Assembly: GCA_017557715.1 (NCBI GenBank)
Contig: JAFYYE010000448.1
Location: 1-10,434, forward strand
DNA length: 10,434 nt
Origin: Pseudobutyrivibrio sp.
GTDB taxonomy: Bacteria > Bacillota > Clostridia > Lachnospirales > Lachnospiraceae
Reading direction: 5' to 3'
Made by a program: the position numbers and the translations under genes. Positions 6,923 to 10,434 of this stretch are shown piece by piece; position 1 is the first letter of the stretch; the number at the start of each line of letters is the position of its first letter. Under the pieces are notes generated by a model. That model worked only from the letters and a program-made list of their open reading frames with translations, was not told the DNA's origin and made no database searches.

Positions 6923-8044
6923 TTAAACAACATCATCTTTTTCGTTTTTCTCTTCAAGAAATGGTAGTAAAAACTTGTGATAAAGCATATCTAAAATTGC
7001 AACCATAGGGATTGCAAGTAAGATTCCAATAACACCAAACATCTTTCCACCAGCCACAACTCCAATAAGTATCCAAAGACCGGATACACCCAGAGAATCT
7101 CCAAAAAGCTTTGGCTTAATAACATAGCCATCTAAAGTCTGAAGTACAGCAGTGAAAATCAAAAATGCAACAGCATACCATGGCTCAACAAGTAAAAGTA
7201 AGAAGCCACCGATTACAGCACCAATTGCAGGTCCAAATGTAGGGATGATATTAAATACTGCAACTAGCACCGAAATGAGACCTATGTATGGCAATCCGAC
7301 TATAGTCATGAATATCGCATTTACGATACCAATTATCATGGCATCAATGAGATTGTAAACTATGTAGCAGTTAAGAATCTTATCACTTTGCTTGATTACA
7401 TATTCCACCTTATCGAATTGACCTTTAAATAAAGCCTTTAAGAATCGTCGGCCACCTGATTTAAGCTTATCTTTTTCAGCAAGGAAGTATATGGAAAGCA
7501 GGAACGATATAAAAGCCTGACCAACAGACTTTCCAAAGTCAGCTGTGGTGGACATGATTGTGTCCATATTTTTAGATGCAAGTGTTTTTATATTATTAAG
7601 TAAATCAGTTGATGAATTTACAAAACTGCTCAAATCCAAAGTGGAATTTGAAACACCGATAGCTGCGAGAGTTTTTTGAAGTCCATCTACATAGCCATTA
7701 AAATTCTTTGCAAAGATTTTTACGCTATCTATAAGCTGTGGAATCACCATTACGCCTATGAACACTAAGAACACGATAACTGAAAGAAACGCCAGCGCAT
7801 TTCCAAGAGCAGCTCGTATTTTTTCATTCTTCAGTTTTCCGAAAAGCTTATTTCTGTAGAGCATTGCCAGTGGATTGATGATATAAGCAATCACTGCACC
7901 AAAGAATACTGTGGAAAAGAAACTCAAAAAAGTACCAATTCCGTTTAAAACAGAATTGATGCGGATTAGTATTACAAAAAGGATTACTCCTATGCAGATA
8001 GAAACTGTAAGAGAATACCATGGTTGGTCTTTAAATTTTTTCAT
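6923..8044 (-). CDS. AI-2E/PerM family membrane transporter
   Basis: This is a polytopic inner-membrane protein of the AI-2E transporter (PF01594) family. Members include TqsA (autoinducer-2 exporter), PerM and sodium/proton antiporters, so the family name does not fix the substrate. With the ATG start it has 373 residues. Hydrophobic segments lie near 12-31, 35-58, 84-102, 174-189, 230-250, 254-288, 290-304 and 322-355, with a hydrophilic region about 105-170. Family blocks are NIIPTFGPAIGA (265-276) and VIKPKLFGDSLGVSG (308-322). The open frame extends to a GTG at 8071, but AGGAGG (complement of 8049-8054) lies just before the ATG at 8044, inside the extension, so the ATG is the better start even though the spacing is only 4 bases. 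The C-terminus is acidic (EEKNEKDDVV). Confidence 0.88.
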   Translation of the reverse strand: MKKFKDQPWYSLTVSICIGVILFVILIRINSVLNGIGTFLSFFSTVFFGAVIAYIINPLAMLYRNKLFGKLKNEKIRAALGNALAFLSVIVFLVFIGVMVIPQLIDSVKIFAKNFNGYVDGLQKTLAAIGVSNSTLDLSSFVNSSTDLLNNIKTLASKNMDTIMSTTADFGKSVGQAFISFLLSIYFLAEKDKLKSGGRRFLKALFKGQFDKVEYVIKQSDKILNCYIVYNLIDAMIIGIVNAIFMTIVGLPYIGLISVLVAVFNIIPTFGPAIGAVIGGFLLLLVEPWYAVAFLIFTAVLQTLDGYVIKPKLFGDSLGVSGLWILIGVVAGGKMFGVIGILLAIPMVAILDMLYHKFLLPFLEEKNEKDDVV

Positions 8045-8057
8045 ATGTCCTCCTGTA

Positions 8058-8072
8058 GGTGCAACCTGCACC
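8058..8072 (-). promoter_or_regulatory. Small hairpin just upstream of the AI-2E-type gene
   Basis: GGTGCA (8058-8063) and TGCACC (8067-8072) form a 6-bp inverted repeat with a 3-base loop, 3 bases from the ribosome binding site AGGAGG. It may be a leader hairpin affecting translation or an operator. It is short, and the role is unknown. Confidence 0.35.
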
Positions 8073-8195
8073 CTTATAAGTTAAATATGTCAAAAAATAG
8101 CGGGAAAAGCAATGAATAAATTCTAAAAAATCTATTAAGTGTTCACAGATATGTGTTATCGTAGACGTAGATTATATTTTAGGAGGTAATTCTAT

Positions 8196-8657
8196 ATGAA
8201 AATAGCAATGGCAAATGATCATGCAGGAACTGACATGAAAAATGAAATAAAAGCTTACTTAGAGAGCAATGGATATGAGGTAGTAGATTTTGGAACCTAT
8301 GATGGAGAAAGCTGCGACCTTTCAGATTTTGTATATCCAGCATCCCTTGCAGTGGCAAAGGGCGAATGTGACAGAGGTATTTTCTGTGACGGCGTTGGAT
8401 ATGGAAGTGCTCTCATAGCAAATAAAATTAACGGCTGCTATGCTGCAGTGTGCCAAGACCCACTCTGTGCTACACTTGCCCGCCAGCACACAGATTCAAA
8501 CATCCTCTGCCTCGGCGCTAAAATTATCGGCGGTCTTATGGCTATGGAAGTTGTTAAGACTTGGCTCAATACAGACCCTCTCATGGAAGAGAAATATCGT
8601 CGCCGCGTCCAGAAGGTTTGCGACATCAATGATAAGCACTGCGTGCCAGTGAAATAA
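8196..8657 (+). CDS. RpiB/LacA/LacB family sugar-phosphate isomerase, variant active site
   Basis: Family members interconvert aldose and ketose phosphates (ribose 5-phosphate/ribulose 5-phosphate for RpiB, galactose 6-phosphate/tagatose 6-phosphate for LacAB, tetrulose phosphates for others). The fold is recognisable from ANDHAG (6-11), GYEVVDFGT (26-34), DRGIFCDGVGYGSALIANK (59-77), CQDPLCATLARQHTDSN (86-102) and a C-terminal RRRVQKV. E. coli RpiB has ICGTGIG, with catalytic Cys66. Here the aligned stretch is CDGVGYG, so Asp65 occupies the Cys place, Cys64 lies one residue earlier, and the Thr after it is Val. The Glu used by the mycobacterial type is also absent (Ser71). Nine cysteines in 153 residues is high. 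AGGAGG (8181-8186) lies 9 bases before the ATG. It is transcribed divergently from the AI-2E-type gene. Whether it is a true ribose-5-phosphate isomerase cannot be decided, so no symbol is given. Confidence 0.88.
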   Translation: MKIAMANDHAGTDMKNEIKAYLESNGYEVVDFGTYDGESCDLSDFVYPASLAVAKGECDRGIFCDGVGYGSALIANKINGCYAAVCQDPLCATLARQHTDSNILCLGAKIIGGLMAMEVVKTWLNTDPLMEEKYRRRVQKVCDINDKHCVPVK

Positions 8658-8684
8658 AAATATTTGTGAGAATTTTGGGGAATT

Positions 8685-8888
8685 ATGATTATGAGTGAAC
8701 CAACGACAAAATCTAGGCCTTATAAGATTAGTGATATTCCTATATTTGACATTGATTATAGGGGCTTGATTCAGTATGCGCGTTCAATTGGTAAATCTGT
8801 TCCAGAATTGACTGATGCTGAAAAAGAACAATTTATCAATGGCGCAACAATGAAAGATATTGATGCAAAAAAGATTAAAAATGTTTAA
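8685..8888 (+). CDS. Small conserved-looking protein of unknown function
   Basis: A 67-residue soluble, charged protein with no signal peptide or membrane segment. I do not recognise a named family. The stretch IFDIDYRGLIQYARSIGKSV followed by PELTDAEKEQFI looks like a compact helical module, and the tail is Lys-rich (DAKKIKNV). It starts 27 bases after the isomerase stop with no terminator between, so it may be co-transcribed with it. A GGGG at 8677-8680 is the only ribosome-binding-like sequence. It lies 4 bases from the ATG at 8685 and 10 bases from the ATG at 8691, so the second ATG (protein starting MSEPTTKS) may be the true start. Its 3' end overlaps the remnant of a DUF4160 gene in another frame, which suggests a recombination joint here. 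Confidence 0.6.
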   Translation: MIMSEPTTKSRPYKISDIPIFDIDYRGLIQYARSIGKSVPELTDAEKEQFINGATMKDIDAKKIKNV

Positions 8889-8989
8889 TAAATTTAGCCT
8901 GGGCTATAATGAGAAGGGATGAATTGCTAACTGATTGGGAACTTGCTAAGATGATGGAAGAACTAGAAAAAATAGAACCTCTGAGGTAA
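8879..8989 (+). pseudogene. 3' remnant of a DUF4160 gene
   Basis: The frame from 8879 to the stop at 8987-8989 reads KCLINLAWAIMRRDELL, then TDWELAKMMEELEKIEPLR. From memory of the family, DUF4160 proteins of about 80-90 residues end in a pattern like LxLAWAxxHxxELxxDWxLA...KIxPL, and this matches it well. The conserved N-terminal part with its histidine-rich motif is missing: upstream the frame hits a stop at 8876-8878, and no other frame of 8658-8880 encodes it. An ATG at 8909 could still start a 26-residue peptide, but no ribosome binding site precedes it. The stop codon overlaps the start of the DUF2442 gene (TAATG), the arrangement expected of an intact DUF4160-DUF2442 pair. Confidence 0.65.
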
Positions 8990-9267
8990 TGATGATGACA
9001 TATGAAATTATTCAAGTAGTTCCACAAGATGATTTTACAGTTTGGGTTTACTTTGCTGATGGAAAAATAACATGTTATGATGCAAAGCCCAATCTTTCAA
9101 AGGGGTTATTTAAGAAGATTAATGATATTAAAACCTTTAAAGAAAAATGTAAAATAATGAATGATACCTTATCATGGGATATAGGGGTAAATGGAGAGGA
9201 AGATTGTTTGGACATTGCGCCAGAAACACTATACCAATGTCCAGAGATAGAAGAGGCTATAGTATAG
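8989..9267 (+). CDS. DUF2442 domain protein
   Basis: A small soluble protein of up to 92 residues. The order of motifs fits DUF2442 (PF10387): an N-terminal strand pair VVPQDDFTVWVYFADGKITCYD, then KPNLSKGLFKKI, and a C-terminal block SWDIGVNGEEDCLDIAPETLY in which the Asp-rich turn and final LY are family features. The molecular function is unknown. DUF2442 genes are often found directly after DUF4160 genes, and the pair has been discussed as possibly toxin-antitoxin-like; here only the tail of the partner remains. Three ATG codons stand in a row (8989, 8992, 8995). The only ribosome-binding-like GAGG (8983-8986) is 8 bases from the third, so translation probably begins at 8995. It converges on nth with only 4 bases between the two stops. 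Confidence 0.78.
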   Translation: MMMTYEIIQVVPQDDFTVWVYFADGKITCYDAKPNLSKGLFKKINDIKTFKEKCKIMNDTLSWDIGVNGEEDCLDIAPETLYQCPEIEEAIV

Positions 9268-9270
9268 CCT
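9254..9270. terminator. Inverted repeat at the convergent gene junction
   Basis: AGGCTATA (9254-9261) and TATAGCCT (9263-9270) form a perfect 8-bp dyad with a one-base centre. It covers the 3' end and stop of the DUF2442 gene and ends 2 bases short of the nth stop. No proper T-tract follows on either strand, so it is at best a weak bidirectional terminator or an mRNA end-protecting hairpin. Confidence 0.35.
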
Positions 9271-9271
9271 T

Positions 9272-9904
9272 CTATATCCTCTTCTTACATACATCTGCCA
9301 GGCAGCATTTATCACAGTAAGGTGCTGTGCGGGCGGTACATACAGCACGACCATGATCCACCAGTCGATGGCAAAGCTCATTGCCTTCCTCTGGTGGTAT
9401 TATTTTGCGAAGAGCCATTTCCACTTTGGTTGGATCTTTTATATTGTCAACCAGGCCTATTCGGTTTGAGAGACGGATTGCGTGAGTATCAGTCACGATG
9501 GCCGGCTTACCGTATACATCGCCCAGTATCAGGTTCGCAGATTTTCTACCGACACCAGGAAGCTTCAGTAAATCCTCCATAGTATCAGGAACCTTGCAGT
9601 CGTACACATCTCTTAGCATTTTCATGCACGCCACTATATCCTTTGCCTTTGATTTTCCAAGTCCGCATGGACGAACGATGGCCTCCACATCAGCTACATC
9701 TGCATCTGCTATCGCCTGGATAGTAGGAAACTTTTCATATAACAAAGGAACAATCTCATTCACTCTGGCATCTGTGCACTGAGCTGCCAGTCTTACAGAT
9801 ACTAAAAGCTTCCAGGCATCATCATAATCTAATGTGCAGTCGCTATATGGATATTCCTTTTTTAGTCTTTCTATAACTATGAGCGCAAGCTCTTTCTTTC
9901 TCAT
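9272..9904 (-). CDS. nth: Endonuclease III, DNA glycosylase/AP lyase
   Basis: This enzyme removes oxidised pyrimidines from DNA and cleaves the strand at the abasic site (base excision repair). Visible features are SVRLAAQCTDARVNE (36-50), the helix-hairpin-helix LPGVGRKSA (115-123) with catalytic Lys121, and TDTHAIRL (138-145) with catalytic Asp139. The C-terminal 4Fe-4S cluster motif has Cys189, Cys197, Cys200 and Cys206. The spacing is C-x7-C-x2-C-x5-C, where the family usually has x6 in the first gap; an extra Cys201 is next to the third ligand. The 210-residue length is normal. AGGAGA (complement of 9911-9916) lies 6 bases before the ATG. The gene stands alone on its strand, with tandem repeats upstream. 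Confidence 0.95.
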   Translation of the reverse strand: MRKKELALIVIERLKKEYPYSDCTLDYDDAWKLLVSVRLAAQCTDARVNEIVPLLYEKFPTIQAIADADVADVEAIVRPCGLGKSKAKDIVACMKMLRDVYDCKVPDTMEDLLKLPGVGRKSANLILGDVYGKPAIVTDTHAIRLSNRIGLVDNIKDPTKVEMALRKIIPPEEGNELCHRLVDHGRAVCTARTAPYCDKCCLADVCKKRI

Positions 9905-9925
9905 TGAAATTCTCCTATTGTATCA

Positions 9926-10012
9926 ATTACTTATTACTGTTTAAAAATTTCGTATTACTATTTATTACCGTTTTCAATTTCATATTACTATTTATTACTG
10001 TTTATGAAAATA
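9926..10012. repeat. Three imperfect ~30-bp AT-rich tandem repeats
   Basis: Units begin at 9926 (shortened by about 2 bases), 9953 and 9983. Each contains ATTACTATTTATTACTGTTT or a near variant, and the first two continue with a similar A/T-rich tail ending TTTC. The second and third units are in register at exactly 30 bases. They fill the space between nth and the rightward promoter at 10043, and lie where nth's own promoter should be. They may be protein-binding sites or a simple slippage product; there are no spacers as in a CRISPR array. Confidence 0.75.
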
Positions 10013-10042
10013 AAAAGATGCCATCAAAGAAGTAATTATTTG

Positions 10043-10071
10043 TTGACGGATTTAGTTTGATGTGATATTCT
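10043..10071 (+). promoter_or_regulatory. Sigma-A-type promoter of the right-edge gene
   Basis: TTGACG (10043-10048) and TATTCT (10066-10071) are separated by exactly 17 bases, and a TGA immediately before the -10 box (10063-10065) gives an extended -10. This is the best promoter in the window. Transcription would start near 10078, leaving an AT-rich leader of about 75 bases. Confidence 0.7.
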
Positions 10072-10081
10072 CATCCACATC
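10059..10081 (+). promoter_or_regulatory. Inverted repeat spanning the -10 box, possible operator
   Basis: GATGTG (10059-10064) and CACATC (10076-10081) are perfect inverted 6-base arms, 11 bases apart, with the -10 box between them. A repressor bound here would block RNA polymerase. The arms are short, so chance is not excluded. Confidence 0.35.
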
Positions 10082-10154
10082 TATATAATCTTTTGAAATT
10101 TTCATTTCGTTTTCCATTTATTTTTAAAATTTAGTTTGTAAGGAGGAATCAAAT

Positions 10155-10434
10155 ATAGATAACTACTATGTTTTTAAGCTTGAGTCTATAAATAAAGAGA
10201 TAAAAGAGATTGATATTGAGATAGCATCACTGCCAGAAGGTGAAATAAAAATTTATGACAACAACGGATCATATAGATGGTTTGTTTTAGAGAATAATAG
10301 AAAGAAATATCTATCAAGGAAAGAAAAAGAAATAGCAGTAAAGCTAGCTAGAAAGAAATGGCTTTCTCTAAAAAGAGAGGTTTTATTAGAAAGAAAAGAT
10401 AAGTATTTAGCTAGGGCTTATGAAGATAATCAAG
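10155..10434 (+). CDS. Unknown protein, N-terminal part, apparent ATA start (3' end outside window)
   Basis: A frame open from 10128 to the window end encodes 93 visible residues from ATA at 10155. The sequence is highly charged: a helical start (FKLESINKEIKEIDIEIASL), a turn LPEGEIKIY, a strand-like SYRWFVLENNRKKYL, then Lys/Arg-rich helices (SRKEKEIAVKLARKKW, LKREVLLERKDKYLARAY). No ATG, GTG or TTG occurs in this frame. Yet AGGAGG (10141-10146) sits exactly 8 bases before ATA, and a strong promoter lies upstream, so ATA is either a real non-canonical start or a mutated ATG. From memory, a Firmicute family of larger proteins begins with this helix-LPEG-strand layout and carries a nuclease-like domain further on; that domain would be outside the window, so the link is a weak inference. 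No specific function is claimed. Confidence 0.6.
   Translation, partial: MDNYYVFKLESINKEIKEIDIEIASLPEGEIKIYDNNGSYRWFVLENNRKKYLSRKEKEIAVKLARKKWLSLKREVLLERKDKYLARAYEDNQ

Noticed and set aside
8045..8071. N-terminal extension of the AI-2E-type protein from a GTG at 8071
   Set aside because: The extension would read through the AGGAGG ribosome binding site of the ATG at 8044, and no binding site precedes the GTG.
8071..8093. TTGACA on the minus strand (8088-8093) as -35 box for the AI-2E-type gene
   Set aside because: No acceptable -10 lies 16-18 bases downstream; the TATAAG nearby is only 9 bases away.
9917..9945. Extended -10 TGATACAAT with TTTAAA as an nth promoter on the minus strand
   Set aside because: Transcription would begin at about 9910, after the AGGAGA ribosome binding site, so the mRNA would lack it. 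The true promoter is probably further upstream in the repeats.
9926..10012. CRISPR array
   Set aside because: The units are contiguous tandem repeats with no unique spacers, and no cas genes are present.
10168..10191. ATG at 10168 as the start of the right-edge gene
   Set aside because: It is out of frame and yields only seven residues before a stop.

Overview
The window looks like chromosomal DNA from a low-GC anaerobic Firmicute. The best guess is a Lachnospiraceae member of the Butyrivibrio/Pseudobutyrivibrio type. This rests on strong GGGAGG/AGGAGG ribosome binding sites, GTG starts, AT-rich intergenic DNA, the style of the sugar-transport lipoprotein and the clostridial housekeeping genes. 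The genus is inferred, not shown.

Left part (1-6341). The 3' end of a methyl-accepting chemotaxis protein closes with a clear intrinsic terminator (931-968). A four-gene monosaccharide ABC importer of the CUT2, ChvE-GguA-GguB (MmsA/MmsB) type follows on the same strand: lipoprotein binding protein (1108-2223), double-domain ATPase (2377-3903), and two different full-length permeases in tandem (3917-5086 and 5104-6285). A strong terminator ends it (6311-6341). Two stem-loops lie between the binding protein and the ATPase gene. They probably set a higher level of binding protein than of membrane components. The two paralogous permeases with a single ATPase suggest a heterodimeric channel.

Middle part (6372-8657). 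msrA (peptide methionine sulfoxide reductase) and an AI-2E/PerM-type membrane protein lie on the minus strand. The stem of the msrA terminator includes the last codons of the gene. Divergently on the plus strand is an RpiB/LacAB-type sugar-phosphate isomerase with an unusual active-site loop: the usual catalytic Cys position holds Asp, and a Cys sits one residue earlier.

Right part (8685-10434). This is a small accessory patch: an unrecognised 67-residue ORF, a 3' remnant of a DUF4160 gene that is too short for ordinary gene callers, and a DUF2442 gene overlapping the remnant's stop codon. DUF4160 and DUF2442 are usual partners, so this looks like a decayed pair. Endonuclease III (nth) follows convergently on the minus strand. 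Upstream of nth come three imperfect 30-bp AT-rich tandem repeats. A good plus-strand promoter with an inverted repeat around its -10 box follows. The last feature is a gene running off the right edge that has an excellent ribosome binding site but no ATG, GTG or TTG: the codon at the right spacing is ATA.

No rRNA, tRNA, CRISPR array, insertion sequence or riboswitch was recognised. No gene-free stretch exceeds 300 bases; the longest, 9905-10154, holds the tandem repeats and the promoter just described.
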